From an uncultured Prevotellaceae bacterium (GTDB lineage: Bacteria; Bacteroidota; Bacteroidia; Bacteroidales; Bacteroidaceae), in assembly GCA_900316285.1 (NCBI GenBank), contig ONCG01000002.1:1-64000 (forward strand): a stretch of DNA of 64,000 bases, in the 5' to 3' direction. Every line of letters begins with the position of its first letter. Position 1 is the first letter of the stretch. Below are positions 41,845-50,984 of this stretch, in pieces. A model generated the notes under the pieces. That model did no database searches. It was not told where the DNA came from and saw nothing but the letters and a program-made list of their open reading frames with translations. The position numbers and the translations under genes are program-made.

Positions 41845-44274
41845 TTAGAACTCAACCAGCACACGGGCGTTGAGCTGGCGGCCTGTCAGATAGTTGGGAA
41901 CGGCAAACTGCTGGTTGGCGATGCTCGTGATCCAATAGTAGCTGTTCACGTTGTCGATGCCGAGGAGGTTGAAGCAGTCCACACCCAGCCACACGCGTGG
42001 ATGCTTGATGCTGGGCTTACCGTGCTGCGGACCGAGCAGCAGATAGCTCATGCCGACGTCGGCTCGACGGTAGGCCTTCGCGCTGAACAAATTGGTTTCC
42101 AACTCACGATGCGGCGGTGAGAACGGCAGTCCGTCGGCATAGGCGAGCTTCAGCGACAGCTTCCAGCGTTGCGTACCCGGGAAGTAGTCGGTGAAGAACA
42201 GGCTGAGGGCGATGCGCTGGTCGGTGGGTAGGGGCACGCTCTTGCCGTTCAGCTTCATCTTCGCATCCATCAGCGACAGCGACAGCCACGAGTCGGTACC
42301 TTCCACAAACTCGCCGTAGAGCTTCAGGTCGAGGCCTGCTGCATGTCCGCTGGCCTCGTTTTCGCCGTAGTAGACCACCTTCACGTTGTTCACGCTATAG
42401 GGAACGAGTTGTGATAGCATTTTGTAGTAGGCTTCAGCGGTGAACTTAAACTTCCGGTTGGCCATACGGAACGTATGGTCGTAGCCCGCAATGAAGTGGA
42501 TGGAGCGCTGGCTCTTGATCTTCTTGTTCAGCGTGGCATAGGTGATGCCGTTGACGGTCGACGTGTCGCGCAGCTCCTTGTAGAACGGAGCCTGGTAGTA
42601 GAGACCTGCCGCCAGTCGCATGGTGACATTCTGATTCCACGAGGGGATGATGCCGAGCGACACGCGGGGTGAGACGATGCTCTCGCGGTTGAAGTTCCAA
42701 TGGGCAAAGCGCACACCGTAGTTCAGTGTGTAGAGCGTGGAGAGACGCTCCTCTTCCTCGTCGTCGCTACTGCCGCCCGTCTGCCAGCGATAGGTGTCCT
42801 GCAGATAGGCTTCGGTGCGATAGGCGCGCAGCTCGTTCTGTGCCTTCAGCGAATAAATCATGTAGAGGTCCTGCCCCGTGTGCGGAACGCTATAGCCCGC
42901 CGAGTCGCGCATCTCATACTCCACGCTGCGCTCCTTCACATATTCGTGCTTCAGCGTGACGGCACCTTCAATGTCGTGGTGGCGTGTCTTGTGCTGCATC
43001 ATCAGCTTCACGCTCTTCACCGTTGCATTCAGGTAGTTGCGCGAATGTTCGAAGAACGTGCCCACGCCCAGGCTCTCAGCGCCGTCGGCTTGCGTCAGCC
43101 AGTATTGGCTCTGAATGTCGAACCGTTCCTGCTCACGCGTGGTGTAGGCCGATGCGAGCAGCGACAGATGGGTGTTCGCGGTGAAGTGGCGCGTGATGGA
43201 GAGGTTGCCGAAGTAGGTGCGGAAGAGGTCTTTCTCCCAACCGTCGAAGTACACCATGAACGACATCACGTTCTGCTGTGTACCGTAGTCGGTGGTGCGG
43301 TTATGGGGTGTGAAGTTATAGTGGTTGTCAGAGATGTTTCCGATGAAGTCGATGGTCCAGCGCTTGTTGGGCTTGTAGCTCAGGTAGGTCTGATAGTCAA
43401 GGAACGTCGGGTCGTACTCCGCGTCGACGTCGCGTTGCGAGGAGAGCAGGAAGCGCGTGGTCTTGTAGCGCACGCTGTTCAGCCACGACAACTTCTTCGT
43501 ACCGATGCCCAGATAGGCGCCTGCTCCCAGCAGACTGGCCGAGACAGAGCCCTCCACCACCGACTTGCGCTGCCCTTGCGGCTCGAGGCGCTTATAGCCG
43601 ATGTCGAGTGTCGACGACATCTTGTCGCCATACTTTGCAGCAAAGCCGCCCGTCGAGAAGCCGATGCGCTCCACCATATCGGGATTGATGACCGAGAGCC
43701 CCTCTTGCTGGCCGCTACGCACGAGGAACGGCCTGAACACCTCGATGTTATTGATGTAGACGCTGTTCTCGTCGAATGAGCCGCCACGCACGTTGTATTG
43801 CGACGACAGCTCGTTGTGCGTCGACACGCCTGCCTGGCTCTGAATCATCTCCTCAACGGCATTGCCCGTCGTCGAGGGAGTGTTCTTCATATCCTCCTTG
43901 CGCAACTCCTGCGTCTGTGTGGTCTGGCGCTTCATCTCCGTGACGTTCACCTCGCTGAGCATCTGGTCGTCTTCCTGCAGGATGATCTGCAGCGTCTGCT
44001 TGCCCTTGGGGTTGCGCAGCACGCGCGTGCGGGTCTTGTAGCCTATCATAGAGAATCTCACCTCCACCGAGTCGGCCGACTGCAGTTCCATCGAGAACTC
44101 GCCCTTCAGCGATGTGAGCGTGGCCTTGCCCTGCTTCACCACCTGCACCGAGGCCAGCTCGATGGGGCTGAGCTGCTCGTCGGTGACACGACCTTGCAGC
44201 GTGAACGATTGGGCGTGGGCACACACCACCACGCCTACCATATATATAATAATGATAAGACACTTAAGTTTCAT
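41845..44274 (-). CDS. TonB-dependent receptor with carboxypeptidase-like domain
   Basis: 809 residues from the ATG at 44274, which begins a clear signal peptide (MKLKCLIIIIYMVGVVVCAH); the longer frame adds a non-signal stretch. The N-terminal regulatory-like domain starts FTLQGRVTDEQLSPIELASV. The plug includes NAVEEMIQSQAGVSTHNELS, SQYNVRGGSFDENSVYINNI and GFAAKYGDKMSSTLDI, all standard TonB-receptor blocks. A long 22-strand barrel ends in the aromatic-terminated NARVLVEF. It imports an unknown ligand across the outer membrane. No SusD-like partner is adjacent. Confidence 0.92.
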   Translation of the reverse strand: MKLKCLIIIIYMVGVVVCAHAQSFTLQGRVTDEQLSPIELASVQVVKQGKATLTSLKGEFSMELQSADSVEVRFSMIGYKTRTRVLRNPKGKQTLQIILQEDDQMLSEVNVTEMKRQTTQTQELRKEDMKNTPSTTGNAVEEMIQSQAGVSTHNELSSQYNVRGGSFDENSVYINNIEVFRPFLVRSGQQEGLSVINPDMVERIGFSTGGFAAKYGDKMSSTLDIGYKRLEPQGQRKSVVEGSVSASLLGAGAYLGIGTKKLSWLNSVRYKTTRFLLSSQRDVDAEYDPTFLDYQTYLSYKPNKRWTIDFIGNISDNHYNFTPHNRTTDYGTQQNVMSFMVYFDGWEKDLFRTYFGNLSITRHFTANTHLSLLASAYTTREQERFDIQSQYWLTQADGAESLGVGTFFEHSRNYLNATVKSVKLMMQHKTRHHDIEGAVTLKHEYVKERSVEYEMRDSAGYSVPHTGQDLYMIYSLKAQNELRAYRTEAYLQDTYRWQTGGSSDDEEEERLSTLYTLNYGVRFAHWNFNRESIVSPRVSLGIIPSWNQNVTMRLAAGLYYQAPFYKELRDTSTVNGITYATLNKKIKSQRSIHFIAGYDHTFRMANRKFKFTAEAYYKMLSQLVPYSVNNVKVVYYGENEASGHAAGLDLKLYGEFVEGTDSWLSLSLMDAKMKLNGKSVPLPTDQRIALSLFFTDYFPGTQRWKLSLKLAYADGLPFSPPHRELETNLFSAKAYRRADVGMSYLLLGPQHGKPSIKHPRVWLGVDCFNLLGIDNVNSYYWITSIANQQFAVPNYLTGRQLNARVLVEF

Positions 44275-44444
44275 ACAGTAAGATAACGCCTTTTCGGGTT
44301 GTTTATTGTGCCTTGCTGAAAATATCGCCCTGCCTGGGGTGCCCATAAGCGGAAAAGTGGGTCTGTGGGGATTTCCCCCAAACGTTTAGGGAATCATCCC
44401 TCGCAGTTTAGGAACATTCCTTTTGAAACGCTCAGAAAAGTGCT

Positions 44445-44452
44445 TATCTTTG
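44445..44452 (+). promoter_or_regulatory. -7 promoter box of the secreted His-rich protein gene
   Basis: TATCTTTG followed by CAACG, 55 bp before the ATG at 44508. Confidence 0.65.
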
Positions 44453-44507
44453 CAACGTGAACATACAACACATCGTTTAACAACTTAAAAATATAGGAGA
44501 TACTGAT

Positions 44508-45110
44508 ATGAAGAAGATGATGATTCTGGCAATGATGATGGTCATGACCGTCTCTGCCTCGGCAATGAGATACAGCGACGCCCGCCGCGAAGCTTTGTTC
44601 CTCTCTGATAAAATGGCTTACGAGCTCAACCTCACCGACGCCCAGTATGCCGCAGTCTATGAAATCAACCTCGACTACCTGATGAGTGTCGACAGCCGTA
44701 GCGTCTACGGCTCGTGGTGGAACCGCCGCAATGCCGACCTGCGCTACGTGCTCAACAGCTGGCAGTACGACAGGTATCTGCAGCTCACCCACTTCTATCG
44801 TCCGGTGGCTTGGCACGCTGGTTCTTGGGTGTTCGGCATCTACAATCGCTACAACCGCTCGCTCTACTACAGGGCTCGTCCTTCAGTCTACGTGAGCTAC
44901 AGAGGTGGCAACAACCGTCGCGCCGTTGACTTCTACGCCGGCCGCCATCTGGGTCACGCAGGAGTTGGACATGTAGCACACAGAGCTCCTCAGCCCGGTC
45001 GTCACCTCGGCCCCGCCGTGAAGCCCGCTCCTCGCGCTCACAAGCCCGCTCCTCATGCAGCCAGACCCGCCGCTCACGGCAGACACGTCTCGGTGCACGT
45101 TGGCTGGTAG
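44508..45110 (+). CDS. Secreted protein with His/Pro/Ala-rich tail
   Basis: A 200-residue protein with a signal peptide (MMILAMMMVMTVSASA). The first half (residues 20-115) is helical and aromatic (SDKMAYELNLTDAQYAAVYE), loosely like Spy/CpxP-type periplasmic proteins, followed by Tyr/Arg-rich strands (SLYYRARPSVYVSYRGGNNR). The last 50 residues are repeats of HxAP and PxxH type, such as PAPRAHKPAPHAARPAAHGR, and may bind metal. Family unknown; likely extracytoplasmic. It has its own promoter and a strong terminator. Confidence 0.78.
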   Translation: MKKMMILAMMMVMTVSASAMRYSDARREALFLSDKMAYELNLTDAQYAAVYEINLDYLMSVDSRSVYGSWWNRRNADLRYVLNSWQYDRYLQLTHFYRPVAWHAGSWVFGIYNRYNRSLYYRARPSVYVSYRGGNNRRAVDFYAGRHLGHAGVGHVAHRAPQPGRHLGPAVKPAPRAHKPAPHAARPAAHGRHVSVHVGW

Positions 45111-45183
45111 AGCATCGCTCTCGAGCACAGATGGAAACTCATAGTCCATAATATCTATATATGCCTATCTCATAGGACACCCC

Positions 45184-45218
45184 GGGGGAGACTCGTCACA
45201 GAGGCTCCCCCCTTTTTT
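45184..45218 (+). terminator. Rho-independent terminator
   Basis: GGGGGAG (45184-45190) pairs with CTCCCCC (45205-45211), followed by six T bases (45213-45218), about 75 bp after the stop of the His-rich protein gene. Confidence 0.85.
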
Positions 45219-45304
45219 GAGCCCTTCGGGAGGGAGAGCGCCTGCGGCGCTGTTCAGAAAGGTTGAGAAGGGTTGAGAGGCGCTGCGCGCGGTTGAGAAG
45301 GCCT

Positions 45305-46204
45305 CTACTTCGTCACGATATAGGCACCCAGCAGTACCAGCAAGGCTGCAACGGGCTTATCCCATGTGAGCAGGTCCTGCCCCACGGCGATGGCTACCAG
45401 CGAGGCCACGACGGGCTGCAGATTGGTGTAGGTGCTTACGGTAGTCGCCTTCAGGTATTGCATAGCATAGGGAATCATGAAGTAGCCCAGCACCGTTGCG
45501 AACACCACAATGAACAGCATGCTCAGCGCTCCCAGCCACCAGTCGGCATTCAGCGTTACATTCGTCAGCAGAGCTGTCTGGCTGATGTCGCCGACGGCAA
45601 ACGGAACGACGGCAATGCTCGACACGAGGAAAATCCACTTCATCTGCGTGACGGCCGAATACTCCTGCGACACCTTGCGCGTGATGAGCAGGTAGACCAC
45701 CCACGTGAGCACACTCAGCAGGGCGAGCGTGATGCCCAGCAGGTCGTTACGACCCGTGCCCGACTGCCAGCCCACGAACACCATCAGTGCAGCACCCGCT
45801 ATGGCCAGCAGCACACCGATGGTCTTCATGCCCGTGATGCGCTCGCTTAGGAACAGGGCGGCCATGAGCATCGTGGCAATGGGCGTGAGCGTGGCGATGA
45901 GCGAGAAGTAGACGGGGGTAGTGAACTGCAGCGCCCAGGCAGTGAGCGTCTGAGAGATCACGAAGCCCAGCAGTCCTCCGGCCATGATCACCAGCAGGTC
46001 GCGCCGCTTCACGGGCTCCTTTGGCAGGAAGCAGGCAATGGCCCAGAAGATGAGTGCCGCTCCGATGCAACGGAAAGCCATATACGTCATCGGTGTCACC
46101 CACTCGTCGAGCAGGTATTTCGTCACAGGAACGCCCAGTCCGAAGATGATGTTCGCCGTCAGAATGGCGGCATGTGCCTTGTAAGTGTTATTCGAATTTT
46201 CCAT
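45305..46204 (-). CDS. DMT superfamily (EamA) transporter
   Basis: A 299-residue protein with ten hydrophobic helices in two EamA repeats. The first starts AAILTANIIFGLGVPVTKYL with the conserved Pro-rich loop, and the second begins DLLGITLALLSVLTWVVYLL. Such permeases export amino acids, nucleotides or other metabolites, and the substrate cannot be read from the sequence. Promoter box TAATTTTG lies at 46281-46288. It is a single gene between the terminator region at 45.2 kb and a long repeat-filled gap. Confidence 0.92.
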   Translation of the reverse strand: MENSNNTYKAHAAILTANIIFGLGVPVTKYLLDEWVTPMTYMAFRCIGAALIFWAIACFLPKEPVKRRDLLVIMAGGLLGFVISQTLTAWALQFTTPVYFSLIATLTPIATMLMAALFLSERITGMKTIGVLLAIAGAALMVFVGWQSGTGRNDLLGITLALLSVLTWVVYLLITRKVSQEYSAVTQMKWIFLVSSIAVVPFAVGDISQTALLTNVTLNADWWLGALSMLFIVVFATVLGYFMIPYAMQYLKATTVSTYTNLQPVVASLVAIAVGQDLLTWDKPVAALLVLLGAYIVTK

Positions 46205-46280
46205 ATCCTTCTTATTTTTTGATCATTGGTTTCGTTCGCGAAAATTTGTTGATTCGGCAGCGCCATTTCGTTCAACGCGG

Positions 46281-46288
46281 CAAAATTA
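46281..46288 (-). promoter_or_regulatory. -7 promoter box of the DMT transporter gene
   Basis: Minus-strand TAATTTTG followed by CCGCG, 77 bp before the start codon at 46204. Confidence 0.6.
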
Positions 46289-46340
46289 ACAAAAAAATCT
46301 CGATTCACCACAACGACAAGCAAAAAAGTAGCGCGAGAGG

Positions 46341-46494
46341 CCTGTGTAGCTATGCTCCGTAAGATATAGAGACGTGCTCCATTCGATATTGAGGCGTACT
46401 CCGTTCGATATAGAGACGTACTCCGTTCGATATAGAGACGTACTCCGTTCGATATAGAGACGTGATCCATTCTATATAGAGCTATGCTCTGTGC
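46341..46494. repeat. Tandem array, about seven 22-bp units
   Basis: Units at 46363, 46385, 46407, 46429, 46451 and 46473, plus a degenerate one from 46341. The typical unit is GATATAGAGACGTACTCCGT plus TC. The frames that cross it repeat every 22 codons, as expected for a non-coding 22-bp array. Confidence 0.93.
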
Positions 46495-46496
46495 GT

Positions 46497-46760
46497 GTAG
46501 GGGCAGACCCCGTGTCTGCCCGAATACCCTCGAATCCAGCACTCCACACCCGTTTGTAGGGACGGGGTTTAATCCCCGTCCGCAGGGAACATTGCTGCTT
46601 GCTGATGGGCAATAAAGCCCATCCCTACATGTGGAGGGGACCTCGCTGGTTGTTCGCTATTGTTCGGGCAGACACTGGGGTCTGCCCCTACCGTTGGGTG
46701 TGTCACAATAGCCTCGAAGGGTATCGTGTCCCCCTCGGGGGACGACAGGGGGGCTGTATG
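46497..46760. repeat. Cluster of nested intergenic palindromes
   Basis: GTAGGGGCAGACCCCGTGTC... (46497 on) is inverted at about 46666-46692. Between them lie GGACGGGG-TTTAAT-CCCCGTCC type (46559-46580) and GATGGGC-AATAAA-GCCCATC (46603-46622). Then comes GTCCCCCTCGGGGGAC (46727-46742), the same repeat found in frame at 8668-8683. No ORF. Confidence 0.85.
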
Positions 46761-47108
46761 TCAATAAGTCAAAGAACGCGTGTTATATATAGTTGTAAAG
46801 AATAGGGAGATGAGGGTAGCGGGCGGCGGGCGACAGGAAACGATGTGAAGGCAATTGGAGCATTATGGGTGACAAAAGTGTGGGAGTAGAGGCTGTTTTT
46901 ACGGTATTTGCTGTATCTATTTTTGTTTTGCAAAGTTACGAAAAAATCTTGAAACTTACAATTTATAAGCAGAAAATTTTAAAAAACTTTTCGTCGGCGC
47001 GGCTATGTTGCTATATATCAAACAGTTACAGCGTTCTTTTGTGAAAACATCGTGTGCAAAGGCATTTCAGACGTTTTCGTTATCCCTTTCACTGGTAGTG
47101 AAATTCAT

Positions 47109-47279
47109 CACAGTATCTCAGTATCTCAAATCTCAGTTTCTTTTTGCATGTTATTCGCGGATGGAGAGTTGGAAAATGCTTATAGAATATAAGTATATAT
47201 ATTAATAGTAACTTCTAAATTACCCATACTTTGTCATTTCCAAACAGAAACTGTGATACTGAGATACTGAGATACTGAG
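47109..47279. repeat. Inverted repeat of 8-bp units with an A+T-rich centre
   Basis: Arm 47109-47140 (CACAGTATCTCAGTATCTCA...) is the reverse complement of 47247-47279 with about 29 of 33 matches. The arms are built of GATACTGA units. The 106-bp centre is A+T-rich (ATAAGTATATATATTAATAG). Its design matches the element at 27521-27740. Confidence 0.8.
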
Positions 47280-47396
47280 ATGAGGTGCTATGAGGAAGGA
47301 TTGCTAGCGACGACCTATCAGACAAACAACCATCTTTCAGGATACTGGTTTAATCAGCATTAACCCTTTCGTGCTGGATAATTATAAATTCTCGGC

Positions 47397-47467
47397 TGAA
47401 TAAATATGCATTTATCGGTTGAATAAAAATTCGTTCGTAAAATTCTCTCAAAATGTATAAATATGCA
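47397..47467. promoter_or_regulatory. Three ARG-box-like sites with no arginine gene nearby
   Basis: TGAAT-AAAT-ATGCA (47397-47410), TGAAT-AAAA-ATTCG (47420-47433) and TGTAT-AAAT-ATGCA (47454-47467) are each close to the ArgR box TGAAT-W4-ATTCA. The first two are 23 bp apart. They lie downstream of tcdA. Confidence 0.35.
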
Positions 47468-47482
47468 TTTCCGCAAAGCCCT

Positions 47483-48172
47483 TTACAGATATGTTTTCGC
47501 AAGATCCTTGACCACTTCGCCACCTACCACAAGGCCGGCGGCAGCAGGCACAAAGGCACACGAGGGAAGCGTGTCGACAACAGTCCGGACGGGCAGTTCC
47601 TCGCTATAGACCACCTTGAAATGCTCGATGCCCTCACGACGCAGCGTCTTGCGGAGCACACGTGCCAGCGGGTCGTTGGCGGTCTTCGAAATGTCGCTGA
47701 CGCGGAAGGCCGTTGGGTCGAGTTTGTTGGCGGCACCCATGCTGCAGATGAAGGGTTTCTGCAACTGGTGGCAGCGGCGCACCAGGTGGAGCTTCGCCTT
47801 CACCGTGTCGATGCAGTCTACGACATAGTCGTAGTCCTCCAGCTGTATGGCGTCGGCATTCTCAGGCAGATAGAACATCGGGAACTTGCGCACCTCGCAT
47901 CGTGGGTTGATGTCGTGGATGCGCTCCTCCAGCACGTCGACCTTCAGCCGGCCGAGGGTGGAGTGCAGGGCGATGATCTGGCGGTTCAGATTGGAGGGGG
48001 CCACACGGTCGTTGTCGACGAGTGCCAGCATCCCTACCCCACTGCGTGCCAACACCTCGACCACATAGCCGCCAACGCCGCCAACGCCGAACACGATGAC
48101 GCGCGACCTACTGAGCCGTTCCATTGCCTCTGGGCCGAGCAACAGCTCTGTTCTTGTGAACTGATTTTCCAT
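47483..48172 (-). CDS. tcdA: tRNA threonylcarbamoyladenosine dehydratase (TcdA/CsdL)
   Basis: 229 residues from the ATG at 48172, the usual start (MENQFTRTELLLGPEAMERL) and just after a TAATTTTG promoter box. It is an E1-like ThiF/MoeB fold protein: the ATP loop is VFGVGGVGGYVVEVLARSGV and the catalytic region includes DYDYVVDCIDTVKAKLHLV. It uses ATP to dehydrate t6A37 in tRNA to the cyclic form ct6A. Single gene, divergent from the sugar nucleotidyltransferase gene. Confidence 0.93.
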   Translation of the reverse strand: MENQFTRTELLLGPEAMERLSRSRVIVFGVGGVGGYVVEVLARSGVGMLALVDNDRVAPSNLNRQIIALHSTLGRLKVDVLEERIHDINPRCEVRKFPMFYLPENADAIQLEDYDYVVDCIDTVKAKLHLVRRCHQLQKPFICSMGAANKLDPTAFRVSDISKTANDPLARVLRKTLRREGIEHFKVVYSEELPVRTVVDTLPSCAFVPAAAGLVVGGEVVKDLAKTYL

Positions 48173-48181
48173 ATTGCCCTG

Positions 48182-48262
48182 CAAAATTAATGGAATTTGA
48201 GCAAAAAACAAACGATTTATTCACATTTTCCGCACGAAAACCAAATAATTTCAGTAACTTTG
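48182..48262. promoter_or_regulatory. Divergent promoters, tcdA and sugar nucleotidyltransferase
   Basis: Minus-strand TAATTTTG at 48182-48189 and plus-strand TAACTTTG at 48255-48262, each followed by CA. The plus box is 64 bp before the chosen start at 48326, so the longer in-frame starts upstream are excluded. Confidence 0.65.
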
Positions 48263-48325
48263 CACACATTAATGATAATAACGGGACTGAAGACACCTCG
48301 TCTCACCCGGAAAACAACTCTCGCT

Positions 48326-49117
48326 ATGAAACAAGCAATGATACTCGCAGCCGGGATGGGCACGCGACTGAAACCCATCACCGACCACACACCAAAGGCA
48401 TTGGTGAGCGTGGGCGGAAAGCCGCTCCTCGACCGCCTCATCCTACGACTGCGCGAGCAGGGCTACCAGCGCTTCGTGGTGAATGTGCACCATCTGGCCG
48501 ACCAGATAGAACAGCACGTGAAGGACCAGGACAGCTACGGCGTGCGCGTCCTCATCAGCGACGAGCGACAGGAGCTGCTCGAGACGGGCGGCGCGCTGAA
48601 GAAGGCTGCCCCGCTGTTCGACGACGACGAGCCCATCCTCATCCACAATGTCGACATCCTCGACAACGTTGACTACAACTGGCTGCGCCGCCAGCACCTC
48701 GACGATGAAGATGCCGTGCTGTTGGTGAGTCGTCGCAAGACCACACGCTATCTGCTCTTCGACAATGCGATGCGCCTGATGGGTTGGGTGAACATAGCCA
48801 CGGGTGAGCTGCGCAGCCCCTACGACTGGGTGAAGAACCCCGACGAGGCTGAGCTCGACATCGACAACTATCGGCTCACCATCATGCGGGGCACCACGGA
48901 GATTGTGCTGAACCTCTTCGCCTTCTCGGGCATCCACAGCTTCTCGCCACGCCTGTTCCCACTCATGGAGCGATTCCCCGACCGCTTCCCCATCATCGAC
49001 TTCTACCTGCAGACGTGTCACCGCACACGCATCTACGGCCTCAACAAGCCCGACCTGCAGCTGCTCGACGTGGGCAAGCTCGACTCGCTGGCCGAAGCAG
49101 AAAAGTTCGTCATGTGA
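48326..49117 (+). CDS. Sugar-phosphate nucleotidyltransferase
   Basis: 263 residues from the ATG at 48326, where the family starts ([20 protein letters not shown]). The nucleotide loop [13 protein letters not shown] and the Lys of [18 protein letters not shown] are intact, and metal-binding [10 protein letters not shown] follows near residue 110. This family charges a sugar-1-phosphate with an NTP. The sequence is close to MurU/mannose-1-phosphate uridylyl-type enzymes, but the exact sugar is not clear. It is followed by guaA after 50 bp and may share its transcript. Confidence 0.85.
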   Translation: MKQAMILAAGMGTRLKPITDHTPKALVSVGGKPLLDRLILRLREQGYQRFVVNVHHLADQIEQHVKDQDSYGVRVLISDERQELLETGGALKKAAPLFDDDEPILIHNVDILDNVDYNWLRRQHLDDEDAVLLVSRRKTTRYLLFDNAMRLMGWVNIATGELRSPYDWVKNPDEAELDIDNYRLTIMRGTTEIVLNLFAFSGIHSFSPRLFPLMERFPDRFPIIDFYLQTCHRTRIYGLNKPDLQLLDVGKLDSLAEAEKFVM

Positions 49118-49167
49118 CAATTCGCAAATCCACAAAATCCGAATATCATAAATCATCAATATTTCTC

Positions 49168-50796
49168 ATGCAACAGAAAATCATTATCCTCGACTTCGGA
49201 TCGCAGACCACACAGCTCATCGGACGCCGCGTGCGCGAGCTCGACACCTTCTGCGAAATCCTGCCCTACAACAAGTTCCCGAAGGACGACCCATCGGTCA
49301 TTGGCGTCATCCTCAGCGGTTCGCCCTTCAGTGTGCACGACCCGGAAGCCTTCCAGGTAGACCTGAGCCAGTTTGTGGGCCGCGTGCCCGTGCTGGGCAT
49401 CTGCTACGGTGCACAATTCATCTCGCATGCCAACGGCGGCCGCGTGGAGAAAACCAACACCCGTGAGTACGGACGTGCTCACTTGCAGTATGTCGACACC
49501 GCCAACCCACTCTTCAACGGATTCGCTCAGAACTCGCAGGTGTGGATGAGTCACGGCGACTCCATCACAGCCATTCCTGCAGGCTACGAGTGCATCGCCT
49601 CGACGAGCGACGTGAAGTATGCCGCTTACTACAGCGCCAACCCCTCCTCAGCTGGAACGGCACCGCTCTTCGCCGTACAGTTCCACCCGGAGGTGTTCCA
49701 CACCGCACAGGGCTCGCTGCTGCTGAAGAACTTCGTGGTGGGCATCTGTGGCTCGCGTCAGGACTGGAGTGCCGCCTCGTTTGTCGACAGCACCGTTGCC
49801 GAACTGAAGCAGCAGCTGGGCGACGACCGCGTGATTCTCGGCCTCTCGGGAGGCGTCGACTCATCGGTGGCTGCCGTGTTGCTGAATCGCGCCATCGGCA
49901 AGAACCTCACGTGCATCTTCGTCGATCACGGCATGTTGCGCAAGAACGAGTTCCGCGATGTCATGAACGACTATAAGTGCTTGGGACTCAACGTGATAGG
50001 CGTCGATGCTTCAGCTAAATTCTTCAGCGACCTTGCCGGCGTTACCGACCCCGAGAAGAAGCGCAAAATCATTGGCCGCGACTTCATCGAGGTCTTCAAT
50101 GCCGAAGCCCGCAAGATAGAGGGAGCGAAGTGGCTGGCACAGGGAACCATCTATCCCGACCGCATCGAGTCGCTCAACATCACGGGCAAGGTCATCAAGA
50201 GTCATCACAACGTGGGAGGACTGCCCGAGGAGATGCATCTGCAGCTCTGTGAGCCGCTGCGCTGGCTGTTTAAGGACGAAGTGCGCCGCGTAGGCCGCCA
50301 GCTGGGAATGCCTGAGCACCTCATCACCCGTCATCCCTTCCCCGGACCTGGACTGGCCGTACGCATCCTGGGCGACATCACGCCTGAGAAGGTGCGCATC
50401 CTGCAGGATGCCGACGACATCTACATCCGCGGTCTGCGCGAATACAAGGTGAAGCTCTCGGGTGAGGAAGCACGTCGTGTGCTGGCTGCCGGAGTACCCG
50501 CCTCGATGACCGACGGCGAGATAGAAGTGTCGCTCTACGACCAGATTTGGCAAGCCTGCACCATTCTGCTCAGCACCGTGCGCAGCGTAGGCGTGATGGG
50601 CGATGAGCGCACCTATGAACATCCCGTTGCCCTGCGTGCCGTCACCTCGACCGACGCGATGACTGCCGACTGGGCTCACCTGCCCTACGACTTCATGGCC
50701 CGCGTGTCCAACGAAATCATCAACAAGGTGCGTGGCGTGAACCGCGTCTGCTACGACATCTCCTCAAAGCCACCTTCGACAATTGAGTGGGAGTAG
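49168..50796 (+). CDS. guaA: GMP synthase (glutamine-hydrolysing)
   Basis: 542 residues from the ATG at 49168. The N-terminal glutamine amidotransferase has the nucleophile Cys in GICYGAQ and the His/Glu in FHPEVFH. The ATP pyrophosphatase domain has [14 protein letters not shown]. The C-terminal dimerisation domain has [15 protein letters not shown] and ends in [20 protein letters not shown]. It converts XMP to GMP using glutamine and ATP. A longer upstream frame overlaps the previous gene and is rejected. It is a little longer than usual owing to the linker between the domains. Confidence 0.97.
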   Translation: MQQKIIILDFGSQTTQLIGRRVRELDTFCEILPYNKFPKDDPSVIGVILSGSPFSVHDPEAFQVDLSQFVGRVPVLGICYGAQFISHANGGRVEKTNTREYGRAHLQYVDTANPLFNGFAQNSQVWMSHGDSITAIPAGYECIASTSDVKYAAYYSANPSSAGTAPLFAVQFHPEVFHTAQGSLLLKNFVVGICGSRQDWSAASFVDSTVAELKQQLGDDRVILGLSGGVDSSVAAVLLNRAIGKNLTCIFVDHGMLRKNEFRDVMNDYKCLGLNVIGVDASAKFFSDLAGVTDPEKKRKIIGRDFIEVFNAEARKIEGAKWLAQGTIYPDRIESLNITGKVIKSHHNVGGLPEEMHLQLCEPLRWLFKDEVRRVGRQLGMPEHLITRHPFPGPGLAVRILGDITPEKVRILQDADDIYIRGLREYKVKLSGEEARRVLAAGVPASMTDGEIEVSLYDQIWQACTILLSTVRSVGVMGDERTYEHPVALRAVTSTDAMTADWAHLPYDFMARVSNEIINKVRGVNRVCYDISSKPPSTIEWE

Positions 50797-50806
50797 TTGA
50801 AAAAAA

Positions 50807-50907
50807 GGAGAAAAGCGCTTAAAGGGGAGATTTAGAGCCCCTTGATAAGGGGCGGCTATAATGCAGGGTTTAAAGACCCCCATTATTGGAGAAAAGGGCT
50901 TAAAGGG
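50807..50907. repeat. Direct repeats after guaA
   Basis: GGAGAAAAGCGCTTAAAGGG (50807-50826) and GGAGAAAAGGGCTTAAAGGG (50888-50907) differ at one base. Between them lies CCCCTTGATAAGGGG, a small hairpin. Confidence 0.85.
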
Positions 50908-50984
50908 ACAATAGTCCCTCATGCCCAATGACCAAATACTGTAATCATACCTCCCATTTCCCCAATCATAAAAACAATAAAAAT

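Larger units (their letters stand above)
46761..47482. other. Gene-free gap with an inverted repeat and ARG-box-like sites
   Basis: A minus-strand TAACTTTG (46932-46939) points into the palindrome cluster without a gene after it, possibly a leftover promoter. An inverted repeat lies at 47109-47140 / 47247-47279 and three TGAAT-N4-ATTCA-like sites at 47397-47467. A 66-codon frame at 47005-47205 runs through the repeat and is not convincing. Confidence 0.5.

Noticed and set aside
42700-43779. 359-codon open frame on the plus strand
   Set aside because: Antisense to the TonB receptor gene, with no recognisable domain.
46159-46542. 127-codon frame across the third 22-bp array
   Set aside because: Same reason: a 22-codon periodicity from a 22-bp repeat; no ribosome site.
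47005-47205. 66-codon frame in the 47-kb gap
   Set aside because: Runs through the inverted repeat and lacks a promoter or ribosome site; A+T-rich composition explains it.
47453-48190. 245-codon plus-strand frame
   Set aside because: Antisense to tcdA, which has clear E1-like motifs and a promoter.
50797-50984. Small gene between guaA and the signalling cluster
   Set aside because: The stretch is made of two direct repeats and a hairpin; no frame of useful length.
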